Counted from the stretch's first letter, positions 12,773-26,120 are shown. The stretch: DNA of 64,000 nucleotides from Daphnia carinata (GCF_022539665.2 NC_081332.1:2067773-2131772); one strand, 5' to 3'. The notes: generated by a model from the sequence alone, not told the origin. Translations and numbers: made by a program.

Positions 12773-13130
12773 CTGTAATTTGCGATTGGCGTAAACGAGT
12801 TGGTGAAACGGGATCGTGCGTTTCCACGCGGTTGCATTGCGGTTCGGCGGGTTGCCATTTGAATTGGCCGTCCATGGGCTGTTCGCGGGCAAAGTCAAAG
12901 TTCCAACGCTGCGAGTCGGTTTCGGTTTGGCGTTGGAGCTCGGCGGCCGCCTGTTGCAGGGCTTCCTCCGGCGACGACGGTAAGCCAAACAGGCATCGTT
13001 TTACCCGTGACAAACAGCCCGTGTTGGGCACAATCCGCGGTCGTCCACCGCTGCTACCCAAACGGGTATACGAGGGCAACATCATCCTCACGTCGAGCGA
13101 AACGGGAGCGGCAAGAACTCGGGTACTCAT
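12773..13130 (-). CDS. dap: CIP/KIP cyclin-dependent kinase inhibitor, exon 1 (proximal paralogue)
   Basis: Encodes the N-terminal 119 residues of a Dacapo/p21/p27-type nuclear inhibitor of cyclin-CDK complexes. Visible motifs, in order: cyclin-docking RxLF in KRCLFGL (residues 44-50), a linker helix rich in Ala and Gln (about 55-70), the CDK-inserting RWNFDF (75-80), and FKWQP (90-94) matching the 3-10 helix that occupies the ATP site in p27. The ATG at 13130-13128 has a purine at -3 (CGCCATGA). The exon ends at a phase-1 donor (AG/GTAAAA) directly after QSQIT, the same position and phase as in the distal paralogue at 24842-26120. Upstream in-frame Met codons sit in a TG-repeat-like leader and look non-coding. 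Family identity is secure; the last exon is uncertain. Confidence 0.88.
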
Positions 13131-13560
13131 GGCGATTGGTGGCAAGCGATTGATGTAAAACAATTCCAAATTCGAGGGCGAAAAATGGCGCCTAGTTACA
13201 TGCACACACATACACACCACACACACACTTTTAGTGGGATATGTTGTCAGTCTCCTTGACTATTTTTTTGGATGTAACAGATCACACGATTTTTTTTTTT
13301 TTTCGAAGAGTTTTGAGGTGAAGAAGATGAAAAAAAAAATCGGATGTCCACCCAACAAAAAACCTTGTACACTCGGCAGAGGTCTAGCGTCTTCTGAAAG
13401 CTTTTTGGCCTTACACACGCCGTTACTACGACGGTACGACGCATTTACTACGATGGACCTCCCGCTCATGGCGTTGAAAGCACTCGACCAATCAGATGGC
13501 AGCTTCGTGCGCGCCAATAGCAATTCGGCTTTAATGGCGCTTCAGGTTCTTTTTTCGAGC
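13131..13560 (-). promoter_or_regulatory. 5' UTR and promoter of the proximal CDK inhibitor
   Basis: Carries NF-Y-type CCAATCAG at 13488-13495 within ACCAATCAGAT-GG-CAGCT (13487-13504), plus a second CCAAT at 13514-13518 in GCGCGCCAATAG. Both are in plus orientation, reverse to the gene. The gapped ACCAATCAGAT-NN-CAGCT motif recurs upstream of the distal paralogue. The transcription start is not determined. Confidence 0.5.
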
Positions 13561-16500
13561 GCGTTCCCTTACATATCGATATATGTATAATGAAGTGTAC
13601 TACACGGCATTGAACTCGAAAAATCTGAAAACATTTTTATTTGCTTAATCTGATCACCGTAGATTTTGACCACGTACAACTGAATTTCTTCTGCAGCAAA
13701 CATTTTCATTTGGTACCTCAAAAAATGACCAAGAATTCTATTAGGGATAACTTGGATTCGTTTCCAATTGACGAACGTTTGAGTCTGAGTTTAGTTGGGC
13801 CAGAAAAAAAAATATAGGCATATATTTTGCTTTTTTGAAAAGTGTGGGGCCCTAGAGCTAAAGCGCGTATTCTTTTCGACCTTGAAGCTCTGCATCAACT
13901 CCACCCTCCGCCATGCTTCTATTTTAGTAACGCCATCTGTCGGCGGCAAATAACACTTCGACACACTACAGAAACCATTTCGAACTCGTTAGTATCGTAA
14001 GAGGGCAGTTCAATTTGGCGCCTTACATAACAATCTATGACGTCAAAAATTTCCAACGATTGCAGTTCTGATCCCGTTCATGACTGGTAAATTCAACTGA
14101 ATTCAAAATTAATGCAGCGCCGGCAGAAAAAAGAAGAAGATGAACGTGGTACGTTGATAATGAAACATGGGAAACGAACCAACGAGTGAACAAGGATAAC
14201 TGATGAGGTAAAAGATAACAAAATAAGGCTGTTCAAATATAAGCGAGTGGGAGTCTGTCTGTCTGTGTTCTGATCGGTCAGTCGAGTGTCAAGTTTGGGG
14301 GGAAACAAATGGTTTCTTTTATGTTTTTTAAGGGGGATAATGGAAAGGGGGGGCATATACAAAACATTAAGACAGTGGGTACCCCAAAAAAGGGTATACA
14401 TATATACAATAGAGTTTTTCAGAAAATAAAAAAAAAAACCCCTTCTTCTGTTTTATTCTCTTTCTCCTTTTCTTTTTTGTTTAAAAAAAAAAAAAGAGGG
14501 TTGGAGGAACGGCTGGGCGATGATTTGGAAACCTCCCTCCATCGCGTCCATCTCGGAAAGCTTCTCTCCGTCTAGACGGAATCGGAATGAGTTAAGAGAC
14601 TTCAAACCAAAAAGGTCCTATGCACACGCACACACACAAATACACACTCGACATCCATCCAAGACATACGTACAAAAAAAAAAGAACCCAATATAACCTT
14701 ACGACCTCGTGTTGTAAAATTCAAATTTCTAATGAACGTTGTCTGTTTTAGACACGATGGCTTTTCCTTAACAAAAAAAAAAAATGAATAGCTATAGACA
14801 TAAACAAAAGAGAAATGAAATGAAATTTTCCCTTTAAAAAATGCCTTTTTATACATTGCGTGTTTATGTACAATGGTTTTTTTTTATCCCGTTGTTCCAG
14901 GCATTTTTTTTTTTGTTTTCAGATTCTATATATGGTTAGAAGAAATACGAGAGATTGGAGGCTGTGCGATGTAAAACGATCTCGATAAGGAAAATAGAAA
15001 AGAAAAAAAAATGGAGAAATGATTTTATCTGATAACTGTTTAGAACGCGGAGATGAATCTTGCAGATATGGCAACTGCGTATAGGTGATGAAGAGGAATA
15101 ACACATAGAACAGATGCAAGGAGGATCGTGTGTGCGGGATGCTGCTGGTAGTTTTCAAATTTTATCCTCCATCCATCATTGGATCGTTTCCTGTTCTTCA
15201 TCCGGCCCTTGTGTCAACTGGGCTCGACCCAGTGTTGAGAAAGGAGGGCAACAAAAACATCCGGGAGGTGTCCGCAAGGATCAACTTACCCTCATGTCGC
15301 AGCGCGTGTTCAGACTCCGCAAATAGAACATCGACAATTGTTTTTCTCTGACACAAAAAAAAAACAACACACAGACGTTGAAAATAATAAAAAAAAGGAC
15401 ATCTCTGCTAAAAGAAAAAATCCGCACCCGCTGTTTTATGAGCCGGAATTAGAAGCGGGCGCGAGCCGTTACTTCCGTATCGACCAGCTGACCGCATCTG
15501 TGACGATGATTATCGCTTCGGTTCCAGTCCCTTTCTTATTTTTTATACATTCGTGTGAATTGTATCAGATTTTTTTTTACCTATCTCTCCACTAAGGTTA
15601 AATGATCTAATCTTTCTTTTTTTGTTTTTTTCCCATCTATTTTTTTTTTTATGCGTGCGAGAGCCCCAAACGAAATGGCGCCTATACTTAGTAGGGGGTC
15701 GGAGCTTTTAAATCGGCCCCCTCTGACACGAAGGGTTGTAAAAAAAAATCTTTTGGGCTGGCTGCTGCCAACCCGAAAATAATCAATAAATAATGTGTTA
15801 TTTATTCAAGTATTTTTTCTCCCTTTCAAAATTCTCATCTTCTCCCCCCCCCCCCCCAACTCTTTTCTGTTCAGAGCCTGTGATGCAATTGGCATTTCTA
15901 ATGACATCACATAGTACTCATTTCTACTGGTACAAATGGTAACGCACATCTGTACTAGTAATGACGTATCTTATGAATAAACGCGAGCACGTCCCACTTC
16001 GTTAAGTGACGGTAACGTACCCACCGGTTAGGATGTGTTGTAATCACACACACACACACACAGAGAAACGAGAAAAACGGTACATTTTCGTTGAATATTC
16101 ATCGACATTAGCAGATCGGTATTATATTTAAAAAAAAAAAGAATATATGTATACGTACACAATCTAATGACATGAATCGAGAATGAACCTTCATTACGAA
16201 CCGGGCTATTATTGCATTTAGGGGGCCAGTCTTAACATCTAAAGAACATTTGAAAAGAAACGTTTTGGCGTGATAGACTAGCGCACTCAAGACTTTGACT
16301 GCCGCAATCTTATTCGCGTGTTCTTCGGGGAGAAACACCCATTTTTGAAAGTGATTTTTAAGCCATCTTGTGCAAGAACTAATAGATAAAAAGAAAAAAA
16401 AAAAAACTTAAACCAATACCCTTCCATTAGCTGCATCCAATCTTGTTGTAAAGCGCCAAAGAGGAAGTCCCCCCTTTTAAAAATAAAAACAAATGCCGAT

Positions 16501-19500
16501 TGAAAAAGAGAACCGAAAAAGATTACAATCACGATGTGCGGACTCGGTGAACAATGAAACTTTGATTTTACGACGAGACAAGAGCTCTTTCTCTTTCGTT
16601 GATGGCCCCTCTTTCTGTGTGTGTTGTTGTACACAAAAACCACAAAAGCCTTATTAACTCGAGGACAAAAGAGTCTTTAAAAAACAAAATCTATTTTTCT
16701 TTTAAAGGAATGTCTTGTCTGCCACAGGTGAGAGACATGTCTATACAAGATGTTGAAAAAATAAATGTTAAAAAAAAAAAATCCCATCGACTTGTCAAAA
16801 CAGAATTTGAACGTCTACAAGATTCCCTCAAAGATAATATCACCTACATTAATCGCATCAAGCATATATTTTTTTTGGCAAAAATTTAGTAATGTAAATA
16901 ATAGGCTTTTGCTTACATCATTGCTCACGAGAGATTATTCCAAATCCCAAAAAAAAAAAAAATTCAGTTGAAAGGCAACGCCCAAATAGCTCCCCCCCCC
17001 TTACTCCTTGAAAGTGTGAGACTTCCATGATAGAGCGTTGCTTTTTCTTTTCAATTGAGATGGATTTGATTGATCCCGCGTTTTCATCATCCTTGTATAT
17101 ACACACACGCAGTGTAAAACTTGTGCTCAAGTGGATTTTTTTTGTTCTTTTAAGCCAAACGCATTTCAAACTGAGCGGCAGGTCACCTGCTGACATGGAC
17201 GATGGGGGTGTTCCTTCGGTCGTGCGCCATCTTAAGTCTTTTTTTCAATCTGATGCTGTTTTTCGTGGCCCCCTTTTTTTTTGTGGTCCTCCGGAATTCG
17301 AAGATATGATGGATGGCTTTGTATGTGTATACCTCCGGTGGAGTGCAGCTTCTCTCTTTATTTTTTTTTTTTAGCTAAAATGGTTTTTAGCGGCCGAAGA
17401 GAGAGAAGGGGGATCTATCTGTTTAGCAATTTTGCAATAATATGCGTTGGAATGCATGGACCCCTTTGTTGTTATTGTACACCCTTAAAGGTTTTTTTGC
17501 CGTTCGGTTCAATAACCTGAATGATTAATACCTGCATAATAACAACGTTTTTCTTTTAACCTTTACACAAAAATTGTATATGATTTTTGTGTTTTTTTTG
17601 CAACGTTTCATTATGGCTTGTTTCCATATGCGAAAAAGCAAAAGAAAGATTATCATAATCCTATTGTTCTAACCGAGTTTGGGTATACTAATAAATGAAA
17701 AAAAAAAAGTGAATGGGTGGGCTGTAAAATGGAAACAAAAAAATTGTTGGTTGTACAGCATCTCTTTTTTTTTTTTCCTTTTTACGACCACCTAAACGCA
17801 AATTTCCATTTTGATGTTATTGCATTCGCCTTTCTTGCATAATAAATTCAGCCAACTACGTAGTGTAGACTATTATAGCGACATCAACATACCACAGCTT
17901 CTCTCTCTTTCTTTGGTTAAATGGGAATGCCAGCCGTCCTCTCAAAATGTCCCGTACTCGACACAACAACAACGAAAGAAATCAGCAACGAATGTTCAAA
18001 GTTAACGAGATTGGGCAGCAGGGGCGTTTTCCCCATTTTTTTTTTTTCGAGAGCCCCCGCACATGTTCAGGGGAGTCATTTACTCAGCAACACTTGAAAT
18101 GATGATGTTACACTCCGTCCTCAAGGGCTACACTCTTTTAAAATGCTGTGCCAAAATATCTTTGTAAAGATAAATTTTTAGATGAAGCGATTTCTAACCC
18201 CGGCCCTATTTAAAAATGCACTTTAACAAAACATTTTTTAACGCTATCAATGGCAAACAAGCGATTTCGTTCGTATTTTCCCAGGCCCCGATAGAGTATA
18301 TCCTTACCATGTAATCAAGTCAAAATTCTTAGTTATTTGATTGTTTAAAAAAAATTGGCCTTCCCTCCCACAGTTTGGAAATAACAAAAAATGAGGATGT
18401 GCAGTTCTTATTTTTTGCGCTATTGGTTTCTAGAGGAAATTCTCTAAATGTCAATACATTAAGCCGAGCACAGTCTGATGGATTGGGGCGAGCACCAACG
18501 GAGCTGAAGCGCGGTGAGTGATCTCACCTCTCAGGTGCGATTATAGGGCCCACAAGTCTTCCTCTTCTTGCAGTGTGGGTGTGTGGGGGGCTTGTGGTGC
18601 ATACACCACGGGTAATAGGTCATAGTTCACCTTTCTTTCACCTGGGAATTTCAGTTCGACTTTTCCCACACACTTTATTTTCGATACAACTTGTATCCCG
18701 CCCTTGGATGGTTCGCGTGTTTATCCAATCTATAAACACGCAGCGCACGTCCCTTATAGATGCCAGACATAAAGAAGGTCGAATCAATTAGCCTTCAAAA
18801 CAGGAATAGGATATATTGTATTGTACCGTGTATAACACGAGTTATTAATCGATGTTTCAAAAGCCGTCCTTTTTTTTTTTCTTTCTTATGTTAGACGTCG
18901 ATTTCATGTCGGACGGATGTTCCAGCGGATCAATTGAGTGTAGAAACATGTTTTATGACTTCTTTAACGGCTTTTTGCGCGTGGAAAGATATATATATAC
19001 CTGGGGTAATCAAGACTGAAAAATACCGCATCCGTAGCCAATAGGCTTATGTATTTATCTTTAATGACTGTAACATCGTAATGGAGCTCGAGAGAGCTTG
19101 TCCGACAAACCCTCTCTAGTCGTTTCATTTCTCATTTTTTCCCACCATCAACTCGGATCGAATCGAGAGTGACGATGCCTTCTAGCTAATTTGCATGTGA
19201 ATGGCGTGACGGCTGATTCGGTCGACTCTCAATTAAATTGAGAAAAACGATTCATAGAAGCAACGGGGCAAAAAAAAAAAAGCGTTAGAGGGGGACTACA
19301 TTCTCTTTTTATTCACGTATTCTTTGTGAATGCCATCATTTATAGACCACACGTGAAGATCCTCGCAAAAAAAAAAAGTGAATTGAAATAAATAGACGCA
19401 TATGAAATCGACAATCAAAAATGGATGGAGATTTAAACAACAGAGAGAGACGAAGAATTTGAAGCTTGGCCGAATCAAAATAGCAATGTGACATTTCGTT

Positions 19501-22500
19501 TTCAAAGGGGCGGTGTGACACCTGTATGACATTTCGCTGGTGATCGATCAGTAATGCGATATCTAGTCTGCCAATCGATCATTCCCCTTAAAGCCAAAAG
19601 AAAAGTCAACCGTGGGAAGAGAATGATTTATACGTGAAAAAAAACTATACGAAATGCCAAGCGTGTAGAAATATATAGAAGTGAAATATCATAGAGCATG
19701 TCACCAAGCGAAACAAATTCCCGAACTATTTCTCCAATGATTTCCTTTTTCTTTGGGAGCGGGGGAAGGACAACTCCGTGCCGGTATCACGGAATTTCAT
19801 CGTGGCCACGATCTTGCCCCCTCCGATTTCCCTATCGGCCGTTTTTTGCCGAAGACGGCAACAAACAATGAGAAAAGCCAAACGCCAAAATAGAATAGAA
19901 ACAAGAAAATAGCAACCTGCTGACTTTGCGCGATGGTGAGCCAACCGATAGAGACAATCGATTTTTATCGCATCCTCCCCCCAAACAAAAAAAAAAAAAA
20001 ATCACGATTTATGGTCCGCCGCGTGCGTTTCTTCCTTACCCATCCTATCGTTTTTCTTTCACGATGCCTCTCGCTTGTTCAGACACGCCAGATATTCGAA
20101 ACTTCTTCTTGCAAACACAGACTCGTATAGTCATTCGATAACAAATCTGGAAAGAAGAAGAAGAAGATTGCATTCGAATGATGTGAACGAGTGAGTGTTA
20201 ACGCAGTAGCTTTACGAAATGCGCTACACATTTTTGGAACAGAAAAAGAGCTTTTTTTTTTTCAAGGACCTATATCAAACAAGTTTATAAAAAAGAAAAA
20301 ACCTTAATTTATCCTTGAATGTCGGGCACACGTGTATTGCATCAATTTCTCCCAATGATTCATTCGAACTGTGCCCTTTTGTTTTTGTTTACCTTATTCG
20401 TTTACGTAGTACATCAATTCAAGTAAGAGGGGGGGGGGAGTTAGTTTGTATGTATATATATATAAATAGCAGTTTATTATTCACGGCTATAACCCCCTTT
20501 TTAAGACGATAGCCAACTTGTTTTTAACTGATAGTCACCTCATTTATAAAGAAGTTTGTGAGCCATCGTCGCGATTGTTCGTTCAACTCACCTGTTAGAA
20601 ACCGAACAGGTGTTTGAAATCGATGGAAACACGATGTTGTCGATTTGACCCTTTGAATAAATCAAGATTTCTTCTCCCTTTTTTTTTTTTTTTCCCTTCA
20701 AACTATTGCAAAAGTGTTTTTCGATCTTGCTCAATAGCGTCCATCGCGGTGGGAAAAACATGTTGCAATTTACAGTGCCTTTTAAAGCTCTGCCACTACG
20801 CACATATCAGAAAACGCATTTCAAAAGAAATGAAAAAAAATTTGCAATTTAGGCCTTTCTCTCTATCTCTACCCAACCACAAAAAAATGTTGGCAAGCAC
20901 GTCAAAACCGGAAAGAAGTGATCTCATCAGCAACAGTATAACATAGTCCTGGAAGCGGCAGACAGATCGGAGATGCAAAGTGGCATGTGAATAATAAAAA
21001 GCCCGAAAAAGAAAAAGAGATAACCTTCGCTTTATGAACCAAAACTTGAATGGACAGCAACTAGCCGAGGCCATATACCTCCGGAAAAGAATGTTTTTGA
21101 ATATCTGCCAAAAAAAATAAAAGGTGCAGCAACACGAGGAGGGGGGGGGGGAGAGAGAGTCTTGTTGCTGAGGTACGCAGAATTTGCAAATCAAATGGCT
21201 TTAAAAGGACCGGAGCGTCCCAGTCCTATGGGAACTTTTTGCGCTCAACGAAAACAACTCGCAAGTGAGTGTCTATCTAGTCAGGTTTTTTTTTTTTTTT
21301 GTAAGTGTATACATGCACATATACACACCCAATCCGTGTTAAAAAAAAAAAAAGAAAGAAGTGAGTTCCATTGACACAACAACAAGAAAGAAAAAAGCCA
21401 TTTTCCCCAATCGTTTTGAAAAGATTTGCAATTGTAATGCCGACGTGAACATATAAGGGCGTACAAGAAAAAAATTGGCAAATTCCTTGGGCGCAATCGA
21501 TCCATCTTTTCTCGTTTCCTCCAGCACAGGATATCTCTCTATAATATCAACATTTTTTTTATTTATTCTTTTTTTCTTATAAGACTCTATGCGATGTGGG
21601 GCTCGACTGGCAAAGTGATGCATCGGCAGCTATTAACTTCTTTGGCTTTTTATTATTATGATTATTTTTGCAGGTGTCTACTTTGGGGCTTTGGAGAAAA
21701 ATAAAAGCGGGATACGTTATTCAGCTGGCCTTTTTCTTTTTTGCATAACATTAGCTAATATGAAAGAGCTATAACCAATCAGCGTGTCGACTCTATTAGC
21801 AGACGAAAACATTTCTTTGAACGTCTTTATATTTTTTTTTGTAATAGATAAACAGATGTCTGTTTGATTGTTAAGAAGAAAAAGCATCGATTAAATCAGA
21901 TACAATAAAAAAAATTGTGAAGCGTGCCTCGTGTAATTTGCGCAGTAACGCATCGATGCGGGTCTTCGAGAATCACAATCCCGCAATCTTTTGTCATCTG
22001 TCGTACGAGTTTCCAATTTCGAAGAGGGGGAGAAGGACAAAACAGGAAGTCGATCGGCATTAAAACCGTTTTCTTTTCCGATAGTTTAAAGGGAGAAGAA
22101 GGAAATGAGTCGGTAATACAAGACGTTTCGGCAGTGCCAAACAACAGACGTTTAGCATATGTACAGCATACGTGACGGGTCATCCAAACAACACACTTTG
22201 TGTGTGTGTGTGTGTATACACAATATACAGCTAAAAAAAAGAAGGAAGGGGCTGTGTGCGGGCATCTGATAACCTATCCCATTAAGCTGCTGCTTCCTTC
22301 CAGTTTATTGAGTTTGGTGAAGAAGCCAAACAAGATCTGATAATCATCCCCTCTTCATTTTTTTTTTTTTGCGTTAAAAAAAAAAAAAGGGGGAGAACGT
22401 TATAACAAGACTCGTGATGATGATGATTAAACGGCTGGGTTTGTTTTGATATTAAAATATCGATACCATCAAGCTGGGTGATTTGTATACACATTTGAAA

Positions 22501-24841
22501 TCATTCTCTGTGTGTGTGTGTGTATGTCTATTATCTTGAAATGCGACAGGAATGCGTGAAGGTGTACACAACGGATGAATAAGGACGAGTTCTTTTCTAG
22601 TGGTTTAAGGTGTCAACTTTCTTGGGATGGAAAATAATAAAAAATTTGTGGTGGAGACTAGAGGAAAAAAGAAATGTTTTGTGATTGGCCAACAGACATT
22701 TGAAAAAGTGGGGAGGGAGGAAAAATATAAAAAAAATAATACTAAAACTTTCAGGTATATATTCAATGACCTCTGACACGCTACACACGCTGACACACCC
22801 AGGTAAGAAGATTTTCATGAAAAACAAAATTTGTCTTTTGAAAAAAAAAATAAAAATAAAAATGTTATTTTAAAATTTCGAATCGATGTGGACGCGCGTG
22901 TTGTCAAAGGTTAAGAATCTCACCCCTACCAAAGGGGGTTCGAAGAAGGGGGGGATTTATGGTAAGGCTTTTTTTTTCTTTCCAGCACCAGGGTGGGCAT
23001 TTGCATAATCAAGGTCAAGGTTCCCCAACAGCATCCTCCCTCCGATTCAATGCGACAGTCAGGAAAAAAAAAAAAAAAAAAAAACTCTCGATCATCTCCC
23101 CCCCCCCCCCCCTTCTCTAGACACTCGTGTTTAGTGTCACGCCACGCAGTGAAAGTTTAACGAACTTTTTAATCCGGAAATAGAAGTCCAAAGATTCGGG
23201 AAACCCGTATCGTAATTTTTTTCGTTATCATTTCCACATTTAAAAAGAAAAAAACCGTTGGGCCTTGTCTTCTATTTTGCATCGTCATGTTTGTACATCC
23301 TCCAGCGAAAGTGAACACAAACGTTCGGGTGGGGAGGGGGGGGGGGACAGATGGAACTAAGGGCATTTCATCTTTACGCTTTAATTTGAGTCTGAAAGAA
23401 AGATCAACGAACCAGTGATTCAAACCTACATTGTTTTGTTTTTTCAAATACAATAGATGCGTGAGGGGCAAACGTTACAGTGTCGTCAGTCAGTCTGAAA
23501 AATAGGTCGACCAGCGATGGACCAGACAGTAGCAGACGACGAAACAAAGAGGTCTGGTGTGCGACCGTGACGATCGTTGAACTGCATCCTCGTAATTATT
23601 CACGGATGTTTGTCCTTACACCGTCCAGGGGTAGAGAGGGGAGGGGGTATGTGATAATGAGCCAAAGATTAATCCGATTCAATAGGACTCTTTATCACCT
23701 GCACATTTTGTTCACAAACTGCTGTTCGTATTGTCTTTATCACCGTATCTATGCCATTCAAAAATAGACGCTCACGTTTGTTAACCCAGTTATTATTTAA
23801 GTGATGAGTCAACATGCCCTTACCGTAAAAGGACATAACATTTTTTTTAAAAACTAGCCTTAGTCAATTGCATTGTAACATTTAACATACAAAAAAAAAT
23901 ATGTTTGATGATGCAAAAGTAGACGAGCCTAAAATGGGCATGGCGGTGCTCACAGTAGGGCGTGCGTACTGGCCAAATTCCAAGCAGCCATATGCCAACA
24001 CCCAGTCAAATTAGACCCCAAAAAAACCAAAAATTGGAATTAAATACAAAAGAAAAACAAATTACAATTGCTAGTTTTATTAATTTTCCATTTAAGACGG
24101 GCTTCATAAATACATCAACGACGAAATTTGAGACGAAAAAAAAAAAAAAGAAATAGGGGATCTGGTTGTGTTCTTAAATACATTATCATATATATTATGT
24201 ATATAAGAAGATAGAAGGTCTCTATAAAAATTATTTTTTGAATATAGAGAACTATGTGGGGTAAGAACGGGACTTTAGGATTTTTTTTTTGAGAGGCCAA
24301 GGAATTAAAAATAATAATACGCCTTACACACTGGGACACACACACACACACACAATATTGCATTTGCCGATGGATGACATTTTTGATTGCAATTGCCGAT
24401 CAAATTCCTATTTTTTTCTTTAAAGATTCGGTTTTTGAGATCATTCACACGGAAAATGCAGACGCGCCAAAAAAATTAAAGTAGGGACCGAGGGGAAATT
24501 AAAAGTTAAAAAAAAAAAAAAAGATAAGAAAATCAATGATTGCCCCGAAATAGATAAAGGGCAAAGACTAGAGTGCAATACGTCATTGCGACGCTTTTAA
24601 AATGTGAAAGAAGTGCAGGATTGCGAAGAAAATTTGATGGAAGTTAAAAAGAGTGACAGCGTTCAATAGCAAGTGTCATTCTTAAAGCTACTTTTCAGCC
24701 AACAAGAGTTGCTGGAACAAAGCGAATCCAGTGTGTCTACATCGTTGATTGCAACCCTCCCAATGCATTATGGAAACGGTTCTTCTCCACCGCTGATCCC
24801 ATTTTTCATTTCAAGCGAGGAAAAGATTTGCAAACGAACTT
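13561..24841. other. Gene-free interval between the two CDK-inhibitor genes
   Basis: No recognisable exon on either strand. Holds a CTCF-like CGCCATCTGTCGGCGG (13931-13946), TTTGGCGCC near 14014 (E2F-like), a perfect CRE TGACGTCA (14038-14045), an ATF4/CEBP-type TGATGCAAT (15881-15889) with TGACATCA at 15902-15909, a 17-bp palindrome TCTCAATTAAATTGAGA near 19230, and a GT repeat near 22200. The rest is A/T homopolymer-rich. It may act as regulatory DNA for the flanking genes, but that is inference. Confidence 0.5.
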
Positions 24842-26120
24842 TTAGTGGCTCAGTTCGTTGCTGGAAGACGGCAGTGATCCAGCATCGCGGCGTTTCGAAT
24901 CGTTAAGCTTTTGATTCTTCATGAAATCTGTAATTGGCAAAAAAGATAAGAACATGAGTCACATGTACAACGTTTTAAAAGGCCTTATCAGTTACAAACA
25001 AATTTGACCTAAAGCAACGTTCGAACAACTCCACCCTTCAAAACTGGGGGGAAATTTTCCCTTTAACAGCAGATAACGCGAGATGACATCATGCAATCGG
25101 TGATGTCACGAGGAGGGCAAAGACTTTTGGCCAAAGATATGAACAAGCAAACAAACACACAGACACGCCACTAAATGCGTGACGCATCTTGAGCCGGCGT
25201 CGAACCATTTAAGGGCCTTCTATTTCTTTGGTGTTTCAAGTGATTTTTGTTTTGCCAGACACGAAGATGGGAATTATTTTTTTTTAAGTTGATTGACTTT
25301 TTGGAGAGAGAGAGAGAGAGAAAAAAAGCGTGCGGTGTGGATCGGATCGTATTTCAAACCACTCGAGGACACACACACAAATAATTTTATTTTTTTCGTT
25401 TAATGCTGAAAAAAGAAAAGGAATAAGCGAGGGTCGCACTTTTTTTTGAATATTTTCTACTGCCAACCCCCTTCTGTCTGAAAAGGGCTAGACACGACCC
25501 CGGTGACCTGCTGGCTTTTTTTCCCTAACAGACGCCAGCCATCTTTGCCCATACTCCACCCCCTTCTCACAAGGACGCTATAAAACACACGCGAGTTTCT
25601 AAATTTAACCGTTGGGAGGCAACCGAAAACCACCAAGGGCATTGCGATTAAAAACCAAATGTAATTTATTTTTACCTGTGATTTTCGTCTGGTTGACGGA
25701 GCGATGATTGTTGTTGATGGAATCGTAAACGTTGTGCGAATCGGTCTTCATCTGTTTGTAGAGAGGAGCAGCAGAATCGACTTGATTATCGATCGGGCGT
25801 TTGATACCCGCCGGGGGCGGTAGGGGGTGAGATGGACGATCTGGGAGCGTCATCGTCGTCGGCTGCCACACGTAACGTCCTCGCAGGGGCACGCCGTTCG
25901 CGAAATCAAAGTTCCACTGGCGCGTCTGCTCGCGTTGAATGTCGGCCAATTGTCGTTCAACTGTCAGCCGGTTGTCCAAATCTTGAGAGTCTTCTTCGCC
26001 ATCTGAGACGAAGAGGCGGCGTCGTACAGGTGAGACTTGCCCACGCACGGCCATGTGTGATGAGGCAGAATGGCCACCAACGGCGGCATGGAATCCGTAA
26101 GGCATTTGAACAATAGGCAT
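24842..26120 (-). CDS. dap: CIP/KIP cyclin-dependent kinase inhibitor with PIP-degron motif (distal paralogue)
   Basis: Two exons: 25676-26120 and 24842-24927, giving 176 residues. The product should bind cyclin-CDK complexes in the nucleus and block G1/S progression. Motifs in order: cyclin-docking RRRLF (33-37), RQWNFDF (67-73), YVWQP (83-87) for the ATP-site helix, then a Pro/Asn-rich linker. The single intron (748 bp) is phase 1 and interrupts QTKIT / DFMKNQK: the joined residues 144-155 read QTKITDFMKNQK, a PCNA-interacting PIP-degron pattern (Q-x-x-I, Thr-Asp, aromatic, basic residue at +4), followed by KRR. The acceptor is strong (TTTTTTGCCAATTACAG). The start was chosen at MPIVQMPYGF because it has A at -3; the in-frame Met 11 codons upstream is poorly placed. 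Residue 8 of the PIP box is Met rather than Phe/Tyr, so PCNA affinity is uncertain. Confidence 0.9.
25084..25108. promoter_or_regulatory. Perfect inverted repeat of CRE-like half sites in CDK-inhibitor intron
   Basis: TGACATCA (25084-25091) and TGATGTCA (25101-25108) are exact reverse complements around a 9-bp spacer. Each matches a variant CRE/AP-1-family octamer. It lies inside the only intron of the distal CDK-inhibitor gene, so an intronic enhancer is possible. Confidence 0.5.
25304..25321. repeat. GA dinucleotide tract (GAGA-type)
   Basis: Nine GA units inside the intron of the distal CDK-inhibitor gene. GAGA tracts are bound by GAGA-factor-type proteins in insects; a role here is speculative. 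Confidence 0.7.

Noticed and set aside
15715-15760. Possible exon giving ITDFFLQPF for the distal CDK inhibitor
   Set aside because: The exon at 24842-24927 has a much better acceptor, a short intron and a basic tail; here the aromatic pair is again from a homopolymer.
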